Of a stretch of DNA of 64,000 nt, positions 16,318 to 24,942 are shown one piece after another (the stretch's first letter is position 1; the number at the start of each line of letters is the position of its first letter). The position numbers and the translations under genes are program-made. The notes under the pieces are model-generated. The model ran no database searches. It saw nothing but the letters and a program-made list of their open reading frames with translations, and was not told the origin of the DNA. This DNA is from JBJMLO01 sp045805265. GTDB taxonomy: Bacteria; Actinomycetota; UBA4738; JACQTL01. The stretch spans positions 124,001-188,000 of the forward strand of contig JBJMLO010000008.1 of NCBI GenBank assembly GCA_045805265.1. Direction: 5' to 3'.

Positions 16318-17310
16318 ATGCGACGCCCGCTTCGCCACGCGGCACTCCGGCTCCGGCTCGCGGCCGCCGTGGCGTGCATGGCCGTCGCGTTCCCGGTCGC
16401 TGCCGGCGAGCCGGTCGCGGCCGCGGCGGGGCGGCACGCGGTCCCGGGAACGAGCTGCTCGGTGTTCCCGGCCGACAACGTCTGGAACACCGACATCTCG
16501 AAGCTGCCCGTCAACCCGCTGTCGGGCGTCTGGAAGAAGACGATGCACGCGTCGTCGACCGACCTGCACCCGGACTTCGGTCCGCCCGGCTACGGCATGC
16601 CGTTCGTCGTCGTCGACGGCGACACGCCGACGCACCGGATCAAGTTCCAGTACGCCGGTGAGAGCGACGACGTCCCCTACCCGTTCGGCCCGAAGACGCC
16701 CATCGAGGGCGGGCAGAGCTCGGGCGGGGACCGCCACGCCCTGATTGTCGACAAGGACACGTGCACGCTCTACGAGCTGTACCGGGCGTACTGGAACGGC
16801 GGCCACCCCAAGGCCGGGAGCGGCGCGGCGTTCGATCTCGGCGCCAACCATCTCCGGCCGGACGGGTGGACCTCCGCGGACGCGGCCGGCCTCCCCATCT
16901 TCCCCGGCCTGGTCCGGTTCGACGAGGTCCGGGCCGGATTCATCGGCCACGCGATCCGGTTCACCGCGGACCTCACCCGCGACTCGCACCTGTGGCCGGC
17001 GCGTCACGACGCCAGCGATCTCACGGCTCCCCGCTACCCGCCCCTGGGCGCGCGGTTCCGTCTGAAGGCGAGCTTCAGCCTCGCGGGGTTCAGCCGGAAC
17101 GCGAGGGTGATCCTGCGCGCCATGAAGCACTACGGGCTGATCCTCGCCGACAACGGCTCCGACTGGTACTTCCAGGGAACTCGCGACTCCCGGTGGACCA
17201 ACACCCTGCTCGACCAGCTCAAGCGGGTCCCCGCGGCGGCCTTCGTGGCCGTGGACGAGTCCGCGTGCAAGGTGGCCAACGACTCCGCCACGGCAAACTG
17301 CCCGAGCTGA
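16318..17310 (+). CDS. conserved secreted protein of unknown function
   Basis: A 330-residue exported protein with a signal peptide ending near A-A-A-A-G-R. The mature part begins CSVFPADNVWNTDIS and contains LHPDFGPPGYGMPFVVV, YPFGPKTPIEGG, DRHALIVDKDTCTLYELY, HAIRFTA and LWPARHDAS. I recognise this layout from secreted actinobacterial proteins annotated only as hypothetical. Conserved His, Asp and Cys residues hint at an enzyme or a carbohydrate-binding fold. A GTG nine bases upstream is an alternative start. Confidence 0.85.
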   Translation: MRRPLRHAALRLRLAAAVACMAVAFPVAAGEPVAAAAGRHAVPGTSCSVFPADNVWNTDISKLPVNPLSGVWKKTMHASSTDLHPDFGPPGYGMPFVVVDGDTPTHRIKFQYAGESDDVPYPFGPKTPIEGGQSSGGDRHALIVDKDTCTLYELYRAYWNGGHPKAGSGAAFDLGANHLRPDGWTSADAAGLPIFPGLVRFDEVRAGFIGHAIRFTADLTRDSHLWPARHDASDLTAPRYPPLGARFRLKASFSLAGFSRNARVILRAMKHYGLILADNGSDWYFQGTRDSRWTNTLLDQLKRVPAAAFVAVDESACKVANDSATANCPS

Positions 17311-17339
17311 ACCCGTCCGTCCCGGTGAACGGCCTCAGT

Positions 17340-17369
17340 TTGACATGTGACCAACAGGTCACCTATTCT
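17340..17369 (+). promoter_or_regulatory. promoter with ArsR operator between -35 and -10
   Basis: TTGACA at 17340-17345 and TATTCT at 17364-17369 are 18 bases apart. Between them lies the perfect inverted repeat GTGACC-aaca-GGTCAC (17347-17362). The expected start falls at about 17376, the A of the regulator's ATG, so the transcript is probably leaderless and self-repressed. Confidence 0.72.
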
Positions 17370-17375
17370 CCCGGC

Positions 17376-17699
17376 ATGACCGACGATGACCGCGTGTTCC
17401 GGGCGCTGGCGGACCCGACGCGGCGTTTCCTGCTCGACCGCCTCTACGAGCGCGACGGCCGCACGCTCACGGAGCTCGAGTCCGAGCTGGAGATGTCCCG
17501 CTTCGGCGCCATGAAGCACCTGCGCGTCCTGGAGGACGCGGGCCTCGTCGTCACCCGCAGGTCGGGCCGGGAGAAGCTGCACTTCCTGAACCCCGTGCCG
17601 ATCCGACTGATCCACGACCGGTGGATCGACAAGTATCGGGAGCGCCAGGTCTCGGCGCTGGCAGAGCTCAAGAGCGAGCTCGAGAAGGAGACGGGATGA
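17376..17699 (+). CDS. ArsR-family transcriptional repressor
   Basis: A 107-residue winged-helix regulator: RALADPTRRFLLDRLYERDGRTLTELE followed by the recognition helix SRFGAMKHLRVLEDAGLVV and the wing TRRSGREKLHFLN. It has no metal-binding cysteines, so it belongs to the 'non-metal' subgroup often paired with an AHSA1 protein, as here. The ATG coincides with the predicted transcription start. Its stop overlaps the next start (ATGA). Confidence 0.92.
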   Translation: MTDDDRVFRALADPTRRFLLDRLYERDGRTLTELESELEMSRFGAMKHLRVLEDAGLVVTRRSGREKLHFLNPVPIRLIHDRWIDKYRERQVSALAELKSELEKETG

Positions 17700-18214
17700 C
17701 GACCATGACCGAAACGAAGACCACCCAGGTCTACCGGGTGTACATCAAGGCGACGCCCCAGGCCATCTGGGACGCCATCACGAAGCCCGAGTGGACCGAG
17801 CGGTACGGGTTCGGCGGGCGGGTGGAGTACGAGCTGCGCCCCGGCGGCTCGTACCGCGTGCCCACGACCGAGGCCATGAAGGAGGCGGGAATCCGGATGG
17901 GGTTCGCGACTCCGGAGGTGATGGTCGACGGCGAGGTGATCGAGGCCGATCCGCCGCGCCGGCTCGTCCAGACCTGGCGGATGCTCATGGACCGGGAGAC
18001 CGAGGCGGAGGGATTCACCCGCCTGACATATGAGATCGAGGAGAGCGGGGCCGGCGTGAGCAAGCTCACGCTCATCCACGAGCTCGAAGGCGCCCCGAAG
18101 GTGGCCGCCCTGTCGGCCGGCGAGCGCGAGGCCGAGGGGGCCGGCGGCGGTTGGGCGTGGGTCCTCAGCGACCTGAAGACCCTGCTCGAGACGGGCGAGC
18201 GGCTGCAGGGCTGA
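17696..18214 (+). CDS. SRPBCC/AHSA1 domain protein
   Basis: A 172-residue START-like protein: VYRVYIKATPQAIWDAIT at the N-terminus, LRPGGSYRV, then VDGEVIEADPPRRLVQTWR, typical of the AHSA1 group, and a closing helix GWAWVLSDLKTLLETGE. These proteins bind hydrophobic ligands in a deep cavity and are commonly the single target of the upstream ArsR repressor. It is translationally coupled with the regulator. A second ATG nine bases downstream is possible. Confidence 0.9.
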   Translation: MTTMTETKTTQVYRVYIKATPQAIWDAITKPEWTERYGFGGRVEYELRPGGSYRVPTTEAMKEAGIRMGFATPEVMVDGEVIEADPPRRLVQTWRMLMDRETEAEGFTRLTYEIEESGAGVSKLTLIHELEGAPKVAALSAGEREAEGAGGGWAWVLSDLKTLLETGERLQG

Positions 18215-18276
18215 GCCCCGACCAACTCGTCGATCTACAGGTTCGAACGCCACGGCCCACGGGGCCGGATCGACAC

Positions 18277-18309
18277 GGCGGAGACCCCAGCGCGGGCGGG
18301 GTCTCCGCC
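18277..18309. terminator. bidirectional hairpin terminator
   Basis: Perfect 12-bp arms GGCGGAGACCCC and GGGGTCTCCGCC around a nine-base loop, followed by GTTT. It lies between the convergent ends of the AHSA1 gene and the membrane-protein gene, so it can stop both. Confidence 0.85.
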
Positions 18310-18336
18310 GTTTCGATCAGCGCCTGGTAGGCCCGA

Positions 18337-19221
18337 TCAGATCCGGTCCCACTGGATCATGACGAGGCTGGGATTGTCGGACGAGACCTTCACGGGGACG
18401 TTCGCCCCGGTGACGAGCTTCGGGGCGTCGTCGGCGGGGACGACCGCCGCACTCGTCTCCTGGTAGGGCGCCTTCCCCGGGACGTTCACGGCCATCTGCA
18501 CGGAGAACAGCTTGCTGGCGCCGATGGCCACACCCATGTCCTGGGCCTGCAGGATGGTCCCCGTCCCGTCGAGGCCAGTGGCGGCGAGCTGCGCCCGCAG
18601 CTGGTCGACGTTCCCCTGGCTCGCGACGTTCACGCTGGTGGTCACCACCGCCGGCGTGACCATGACGCCGCCGGGCATCACGCCGCCCTGCATCGGCATC
18701 GCCGCTCCCGGCATGGCTCCCCCCCACTGCCCGATGCCACCGGTCACCTGGGCGCCGCCGTCCCAGTCGATGACCACCTTGCCGGGGTCCTGCTGGTCCA
18801 CCTTCACCGGCAGGGTCCGCCCCACCGACAGCGAGCCCAGCAGCATCAGCGGGATGAACTGCTTGACCTCGATCGGGTAGGGGTTCCGGCCGGGGACGGC
18901 CACCATGAGGTTCAACCCGATCTGCGGGTTGTTGTTGAGGTACATACCGGTCTGGGTCATGCCGGTGATCTGGGCCGTCCCCGCCAGGCCGGTCTGGTCG
19001 ATGCGGTCGGCCTCCGCGGCCTTCTTCCGCGAACCGATCCCGAACACCAGCAGGACGATCCCCACGATGCCGAGGATCACCCCGGTCATGGTGAGCCCGG
19101 CGATGCCCGACGACAACCCGAAGACGAAGAAGCCGGCCGACAGCACCAATTCGAAGATCGCGGTGCCGATCAGCCAGCCACCCGTGTACTTACCGAACGT
19201 GGACGACGTGAACGTAGCCAC
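18337..19221 (-). CDS. membrane protein with duplicated OB-like domain
   Basis: A 294-residue protein. Two transmembrane helices lie at about 14-62 (WLIGTAIFELVLSAGFFVFG, GVILGIVGIVLLVFGIG). Two related soluble domains follow, each with 'G-T-x-x-I-x-...-V-x-G-x-x-P-Y' and closing 'G-x-x-x-P-V-K-V-...-V-x-I-x-W-D': TLPVKVDQQDPGKVVIDW in the first and NVPVKVSSDNPSLVMIQW in the second. A Met/Gly-rich linker joins them. Function unknown. The GTG start has GGAGGAGG upstream. Confidence 0.82.
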   Translation of the reverse strand: MATFTSSTFGKYTGGWLIGTAIFELVLSAGFFVFGLSSGIAGLTMTGVILGIVGIVLLVFGIGSRKKAAEADRIDQTGLAGTAQITGMTQTGMYLNNNPQIGLNLMVAVPGRNPYPIEVKQFIPLMLLGSLSVGRTLPVKVDQQDPGKVVIDWDGGAQVTGGIGQWGGAMPGAAMPMQGGVMPGGVMVTPAVVTTSVNVASQGNVDQLRAQLAATGLDGTGTILQAQDMGVAIGASKLFSVQMAVNVPGKAPYQETSAAVVPADDAPKLVTGANVPVKVSSDNPSLVMIQWDRI

Positions 19222-19297
19222 GGTGCCTCCTCCTCCCGCCCTGCAGTCGGCGCGGACGTTAGCAGTCGGAGCCCGGCCGAGGAACCCCCCAGATGTC

Positions 19298-20263
19298 CTA
19301 CGACGCGAGGCGACCCCGCCCGCCCTGGGCGAGCTCTCGCTCCGCGCCATGAGGCGGCGTGGGGTCCAGGAAGAAGTGCGTCACGGACGGCACGGCCTCG
19401 CGCACGTCGTGGTCGATGCGGTCGGCCATCTGCTCGACCTGGTCCGTGTTCATCCCGTCGCCGAGGTCGACCCGAGCGGCGACCATCAGCGACTCGGGCC
19501 CGAGCGCCATCGTGAGGAGCTCGATGACCCGCTCGACCCCCTCGTGGTCCTCGATGGCCCTCCGGATCTTCTCCCGGTCCTCCCCCCGGGCGGCCTCGCC
19601 CAACAGCAGGCCCTTGGTGTTCCTCCCGAGACGGAACGCGATGTACGCCAGCAGGCAGCCGATGAGCAGCGAGGCGATCGGGTCGAACGCGTGGATGCCG
19701 GTGACCTGGGACAGGCCGACGCCCAGGAACGCGATCGCGATGCCGGCCAGCGCGCCCGAGTCCTCCAGCAGGACGGTCTTCACGGTGGGGTCCTTGCTCT
19801 CCCGGACGAACTCCCGGAACCCCATCCCCTGCTCGCGGGCCTGCGACCGCGTCTGGCGGTACGCCCGGAGCCACGACGTGGCCTCGGCGAGGGCCGCGAC
19901 CACCAGCACCGCGTAGGCCGCGAGGTAGCCGGCCGAGTCCTCCCTGCCGCCCGCGATCAGCCCGGCGATGCCCTGGAGGAACGAGAACCCCGCGCCCAGG
20001 ATGAAGATCCCCATGGCCGCGATGAACGCCCAGAAGAACCGTTCCTTGCCGTAGCCGAAGGGGTGCTCCTCGTCGGCCGGACGATCCCCCATCTTCAACG
20101 AGACCAGCAGGAACACCTGGTCCGCGGTGTCGGCGAAGGAGTGCGCGCCCTCGGCGAGGATCGCGGCCGACCCCGAGATCGCGCCGGCCACGAACTTCGA
20201 CAGCGCGATCAGCAGGTTGGCCCCCGCCGCCACGAGGACCGTCTTCTTGCTCTCCGAGGCCAT
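19298..20263 (-). CDS. cation diffusion facilitator family transporter
   Basis: A 321-residue CDF antiporter exporting divalent metal from the cytosol in exchange for protons. Transmembrane segment 2 carries the metal-site H41-x3-D45 (AEGAHSFADTADQ), with EDSGALAG as the partner motif in segment 5 and HPFGYGKERFFW between segments 2 and 3. The C-terminal cytosolic ferredoxin-like domain follows (EGVERVIELLTMALGPESLMVAARVDL). The metal is not predictable from sequence alone. Downstream of the histidine-kinase gene on the same strand, with a 122-base gap that may contain its promoter. Confidence 0.92.
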   Translation of the reverse strand: MASESKKTVLVAAGANLLIALSKFVAGAISGSAAILAEGAHSFADTADQVFLLVSLKMGDRPADEEHPFGYGKERFFWAFIAAMGIFILGAGFSFLQGIAGLIAGGREDSAGYLAAYAVLVVAALAEATSWLRAYRQTRSQAREQGMGFREFVRESKDPTVKTVLLEDSGALAGIAIAFLGVGLSQVTGIHAFDPIASLLIGCLLAYIAFRLGRNTKGLLLGEAARGEDREKIRRAIEDHEGVERVIELLTMALGPESLMVAARVDLGDGMNTDQVEQMADRIDHDVREAVPSVTHFFLDPTPPHGAERELAQGGRGRLAS

Positions 20264-20385
20264 GGTCCTCCGAAGGGCCGGACGGCCGCGCCCGCGGTGA
20301 ACACGGCCTGGAGTCCATGTACCCGCCGGGTGGCGGCCCGACACGACGACGCTCGCCCGGCGCGCGCCCGCGCCGGGCGGGGGCG

Positions 20386-22467
20386 CTATTCGGAGAGCGG
20401 GATCGTCCCCCGCACCCGTGTCCCCCGGCCGGGGGTGGACTCGACGCGCAGGGTGCCCCCGACCGCCCCCAGGCGGTCGTTCATGTTGGTGAAACCCACG
20501 CCGTTCCGCCGGGCGGTCACGTCGAATCCGACGCCGTCGTCGGCGGCCTCGAACAGCAGCGCCCCGGCCTCCTCCCAGACCCGGACGACCACCGACGCGC
20601 CCTCACCCGCGTACTTCCCGGCGTTCTGCATGGCCTCCAGGCAGCAGAAGTACACGGTGGCCTCGACCTCGGCGGAGTGGCGGCCCACGTCCCCGGCTCG
20701 GATCTCCACCGGGAGCGCCGCGCGGCGCGCCGCGGAGTCCAGCGCCGGCCCGATGCCCCGGTCGGCCAGGAGCGGCGGGTAGATCCCATGGGCCAGGGCG
20801 CGCAGCTGCTGCACCGCTTCCTCGATGTCGCCGCCCAGCTCCTCGATCAGCTCGGATGCCTTGGCGGGGTCCCGCTCGCCCAGCTGGCGGGCCAGGCGGA
20901 GCTTCACCGCGATGGCCACCAGGTGCTGCTGGGCGCCGTCGTGGAGGTTCCGCTCGATGCGCCGCCGCTCCTGGTTGGCCACGGCCACGATGCGGCCCCG
21001 GGACGCCTGGAGCTCGCCGGCCTGCCGGCGCACCTCGTCCAGCGACGACTGCAGGGCGGAGTCCAGCCGGACGTTGTGCATGGCCAGCCCGACCTGCCGG
21101 GAGAGCTCGGCCAGGACCCGGTCCTCCTCGTCGTCGAACGGCTGCCCCTCCGGCGCGCGCTCGGCGACGAGGAGCCCGAGCAGCTCGCCGGAGTGGGTGA
21201 CCGGAGCCAGTCGCAGCACGGCGTCCTCCCGCCCCTCCAGGACCCCGGGGAGCCACAGGCGGGCCCACGCGGGCCCGGACAGGCCCGCCCGGGAGACCGT
21301 GGCCTCCTCCGTCTGGCCGAGCGAGATGGGGCCGCGGGGCCCCTCCGGATCGGAGGCCGAGAGGTCCAGCCTGCCGCCGGTGGCCGTCCACATCTCCGCC
21401 GCGCGCAGCGCGAACGCCGAGCGCACCGACTCCACCATCTGCAGCAGGAGCTCGTCGAGCGGCACCGACCGCGACATCCGGGTTCCGAACGAGCGCAGGA
21501 CGTCCTCCGACGTCGGCCGGCCGCCGTAGGCCAGGCGGGAGGCGAGACGGCGCAGCCGCCCCCGGGCGGGGACGTACAGCAACGCCGCCAGGCCGGCCGC
21601 GACCATCGACAGCACGAGCAGGGTCCGCTCGTCGTGGCGGGGAACGCGCCCCAGGCCGATCACGACCGCCACGTAGATCCCGGCGACGATCGCCGAGAGC
21701 CCGGCGAGCGACACCGCGTTCGCAAACAGGGCGTCGATCGCCACGGCGACTCCCGGCGCGGCCTCCAGCAGCAGGGCGACCGGGACGGCGACCGTCCAGC
21801 CGACGGCCCACAGCCCGGCCGACGGCGGCCAGTCGACCAGCGCCCACAGGATCCCCACGGCCACCGCGCCCCAGGCCGCCGCGAGGACTCCCAGCGCGAG
21901 CCACTTCATGTGCCGCTGCTCGTTCGGCGTGACCCGGCCGAACCGGTCGGCGAATCCCGGCGCGCCCACGAGCAGGGCCACGACGAGCTCGCCGGCGACG
22001 AGCGGCGTGTTCACCCGGCCTCCCGCCATCGCCACGGCGGCGGCCAGGGCGCCCACGTAGACGAGGCCGGCGACCACCCGCCGGGTCGACGTCCCGAGGC
22101 GTCCGTCCGGCATGCCCAGCAGCAGATGGGCGCCGACCGCGGGCAGCAAGCCGGCCGCGGCCGGGCCCAGGTCCCCGTTCAGCAGCCCGATGCCCGCCAC
22201 CGCCGCTCCCCCACCGAGGACGGCGCCCAGGGGCTCGCCCCGGAACCGGAACGTGCGGACCGCCCCGGCCGCCGCCCACACCACCGCGGTGGCGGCGAGC
22301 AGGATCAGTCCGTGTCCCGCCCCCCGCACGACCTGGGCGACCAGCGCGGCGCCGGACAGGCCGATCCCGGCCACCGCGAGCACGGCGCCGAGGGCGAGGG
22401 CTCCCGTCCTTCGATCGCGCCCGACGTCCACATGGGGTGCCGTTCCCGCCTTCACCGTGGTGGCCAT
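20386..22467 (-). CDS. sensor histidine kinase, HisKA_3 (NarL) class
   Basis: A 693-residue membrane kinase. About eight hydrophobic segments occupy residues 25-285, a GAF-like domain runs from about 320 to 465 (LLQMVESVRSAFALRAAEMW), and the dimerisation helix carries phospho-accepting His509 in ERRRIERNLHDGAQQHLV. The ATPase follows with an N-box (EAMQNAGKYA), DDGVGFD and GRGTRVRGTIPL. The last gene of the ABC operon, 22 bases after permease 4; no response regulator is adjacent. The ATG at 22467 has AAAGGGG upstream. Confidence 0.93.
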   Translation of the reverse strand: MATTVKAGTAPHVDVGRDRRTGALALGAVLAVAGIGLSGAALVAQVVRGAGHGLILLAATAVVWAAAGAVRTFRFRGEPLGAVLGGGAAVAGIGLLNGDLGPAAAGLLPAVGAHLLLGMPDGRLGTSTRRVVAGLVYVGALAAAVAMAGGRVNTPLVAGELVVALLVGAPGFADRFGRVTPNEQRHMKWLALGVLAAAWGAVAVGILWALVDWPPSAGLWAVGWTVAVPVALLLEAAPGVAVAIDALFANAVSLAGLSAIVAGIYVAVVIGLGRVPRHDERTLLVLSMVAAGLAALLYVPARGRLRRLASRLAYGGRPTSEDVLRSFGTRMSRSVPLDELLLQMVESVRSAFALRAAEMWTATGGRLDLSASDPEGPRGPISLGQTEEATVSRAGLSGPAWARLWLPGVLEGREDAVLRLAPVTHSGELLGLLVAERAPEGQPFDDEEDRVLAELSRQVGLAMHNVRLDSALQSSLDEVRRQAGELQASRGRIVAVANQERRRIERNLHDGAQQHLVAIAVKLRLARQLGERDPAKASELIEELGGDIEEAVQQLRALAHGIYPPLLADRGIGPALDSAARRAALPVEIRAGDVGRHSAEVEATVYFCCLEAMQNAGKYAGEGASVVVRVWEEAGALLFEAADDGVGFDVTARRNGVGFTNMNDRLGAVGGTLRVESTPGRGTRVRGTIPLSE

Positions 22468-22489
22468 TCCCAATTCCCCTTTCTCGTGT

Positions 22490-24940
22490 TCATTCCGCTC
22501 TCAGCGCCAGCGCGGCCTGGGTCCGCGCGGCTCGAAATCCCGGCGCCGCGGCGACGAGGTTCGCGGCGAGGAACGTGGTGGCGGCGATCGCCAGCACGAT
22601 CACCGCGGGCACGGTCGCCTCGGGAACCACGCCCAGCCCCTCCGCGAAGGCCGTCCACGCCCACCTGCCGGCGGTCACGCCGAGCGGGATCCCCGCGGCC
22701 ACCGCCACCACCGCGGTGGTGGTGGCCTGCCAGACCACGGTCCCCCACACCTGCCGCCGGACGAACCCCAGGGTCTTCAACACGGCCAGGTCCCGGCGGC
22801 GCCGGCGTACCGCGGCGGCCAGGGCGTGGGCCAGCGTGGCGGCGGCGATCACCCCCAGCCCGAACGCGAGGAAGACCGGCAGGCTGCGCACCCGCCCGAC
22901 GTTCTGGAGGTCCTCGGCCAGGTCCGGGCTGGCCACCGTTCCGCCGATCCGCCGATCGACCCGATTCAGCGAACGCACCGCCGCGCCACGGTCGACCCCG
23001 GGCCGAAGGCGGACGGCGACGACGTTCTCGGCCGCCTCGGGGACGAGGGCCCGGAGCCCGTCGAACGTCATCCCCGCGCCGTGGCCGAGGGTGTCGGTTC
23101 CACCACCCTCCGGGACCACGACGCGCCCCGTGACCCGCATGTCGAGGGTTCGCGTGCCGACCCGGGCACGGACGGTGTCGCCCAACCCCACACCGAGCTC
23201 CTGCATGGTCTTCGACCCGAAGGCCACCTCGCCGTCGTCGGCCGGCCACGTCCCCTGGACCACGGTGGGCGAAAGGTGGCCCCTGACCTGGTCGAGGGCC
23301 CACACGGTCACCCGTGTCGAGCGGCCCGGCACGCCGAACTCCACCTTCGTGATGACGTTGCCCCCCGCGAAAGCGCCGACATAATTGTTGTGCCGCAGCG
23401 GCGGGAACACACGCCGGGCGGTGTCGCCCCCGTAGGAGTTGCCCAGCCCGTAATCCCAGTTCCATCCCGCCAGGCGCGGGGTCGAGAGGAGCCTGTCGAA
23501 GCTCGAGTGGAACGTGAACGACGCGACCACGGCCGACACGGCGAGGGCGAGGCCCACCATGGTGCTCCACACCGGGACGGCGGTTCGCCCCCGGCCCGGG
23601 AGCAGCGCCATGCGCACGCCCGACGTCACGGTCGGGGGGGCGCCCGCATCGGCCAGCGCACCGACCACCCGGCTCGGCCGGGAGCCGCCCTCGAGGACGA
23701 TCACGCCCTGCGGGTCCCCCCGGGCCACGGCGGCGCGCCACGCCGGCACGATCGCGAGGAGGACGGCGGCGACGACCACCCCCGCGGCGCCGAGGATGAT
23801 GACGAGGACGTCCACCGACAGGCCCGGGTTCGGCTCGACCACCCAGGCTCGGCCGATCGGCATCAGCACGGAGAGCCCCACGGCGATGCACACCGCGATC
23901 GCCGAGCCGACCGCGCCGATCAACGCACCGCGGAGGATCCCTCCGGCGAACAGCTGACCCCGGCTGAAGCCGAGGGCCCGGAGCGTCGGGTGCTCGATGC
24001 TGTCGAGGAACTGCTGCCTGGCCAGTGCCTGCCCCACGACCAGCAGCCCCACCAGCGCGGCGAGGCCGGCGAAGATCCACAGGGCGATGGCCAGCGGGTG
24101 GAGCTGGTTGGTGCTGACCGCCCTCGCGTCGCCGAACGTGCCCTCCCCGATCTGCTCGCCGCGCGCCAGCCGGTCGACGTCCCGAGAGAAGCGGATGACG
24201 TCCGCCTGACCGTGACGGAGCCGCACCAGCATCGCCGGCAGGCGCTCGAACCGGTCCCGGACGCTCCGATCGAAGGCCGGGGTGAAGAACACGTCGGAGT
24301 ACGCGGCATCCGCGGTCAGCGAGGCCTCATCCACCACGATGCCGACGATGCGGAACCTCATGGCGCCCGCGAAGACCCCCGGAGGCGGGGACGAGGGGTC
24401 CCCCTGGACCAGGCCGGGATCAACCCCCGGTTTGAGGAACCGCGCGGTGAACGTCGACCCCGGCCGCACCGGCACGTGCAGGTTCGCCTCCACCTGCGAG
24501 ACGGAGGCGTAGCCCACGGTGACCTCGTCGGGCCGTGACGGGTCGGCCAGTCGCCCCTCCAGAACCTTCACCCTGCCGAACTCGAGGCCCCGGACGCCCA
24601 GGCAGACGGCGCCGCTGCCCTGCCCCACCGGATACAGCTTGCCGCCCTGCGTCGGCAGGAAGTTGTACGAGAAGCACCGGACGGACCCGGCGACCTCGGG
24701 CAGCGATGCGACCCGGCCCAGGTCGAGCCGACGGAAGCCGTGGACGTCGATCGTCCCGATCCCCACGTCGGCGGGTTGCTCGTACGCGAGGAGGCGCTCG
24801 TACGCAGAATCAGTTCGCCGAGCCCCGGCGGCGGTTCCCAGAACGAGTCCCCCGGCAAGCCCCAGCACCACGGCCAGCGCGGCCCAGGATCGCCACCGGC
24901 GCCCGAGCGCCGAGCGCACCAACGCCCACGTCGCGATCAT
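22490..24940 (-). CDS. FtsX-like ABC permease (fourth of four)
   Basis: An 816-residue permease. The N-terminal helix is followed by GARRTDSAYERLL and a large extracytoplasmic MacB-type domain, a central four-helix unit (HPLAIALWIFAGLAALVGLLVVGQALARQQFLDSIEHPTLRALG) and a C-terminal unit ending in RRRRRDLAVLKTLGFVRRQV. It presumably works mechanically with the single ATPase at the head of the operon. The start lies two bases after the previous stop. Confidence 0.9.
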   Translation of the reverse strand: MIATWALVRSALGRRWRSWAALAVVLGLAGGLVLGTAAGARRTDSAYERLLAYEQPADVGIGTIDVHGFRRLDLGRVASLPEVAGSVRCFSYNFLPTQGGKLYPVGQGSGAVCLGVRGLEFGRVKVLEGRLADPSRPDEVTVGYASVSQVEANLHVPVRPGSTFTARFLKPGVDPGLVQGDPSSPPPGVFAGAMRFRIVGIVVDEASLTADAAYSDVFFTPAFDRSVRDRFERLPAMLVRLRHGQADVIRFSRDVDRLARGEQIGEGTFGDARAVSTNQLHPLAIALWIFAGLAALVGLLVVGQALARQQFLDSIEHPTLRALGFSRGQLFAGGILRGALIGAVGSAIAVCIAVGLSVLMPIGRAWVVEPNPGLSVDVLVIILGAAGVVVAAVLLAIVPAWRAAVARGDPQGVIVLEGGSRPSRVVGALADAGAPPTVTSGVRMALLPGRGRTAVPVWSTMVGLALAVSAVVASFTFHSSFDRLLSTPRLAGWNWDYGLGNSYGGDTARRVFPPLRHNNYVGAFAGGNVITKVEFGVPGRSTRVTVWALDQVRGHLSPTVVQGTWPADDGEVAFGSKTMQELGVGLGDTVRARVGTRTLDMRVTGRVVVPEGGGTDTLGHGAGMTFDGLRALVPEAAENVVAVRLRPGVDRGAAVRSLNRVDRRIGGTVASPDLAEDLQNVGRVRSLPVFLAFGLGVIAAATLAHALAAAVRRRRRDLAVLKTLGFVRRQVWGTVVWQATTTAVVAVAAGIPLGVTAGRWAWTAFAEGLGVVPEATVPAVIVLAIAATTFLAANLVAAAPGFRAARTQAALALRAE

Positions 24941-24942
24941 CG

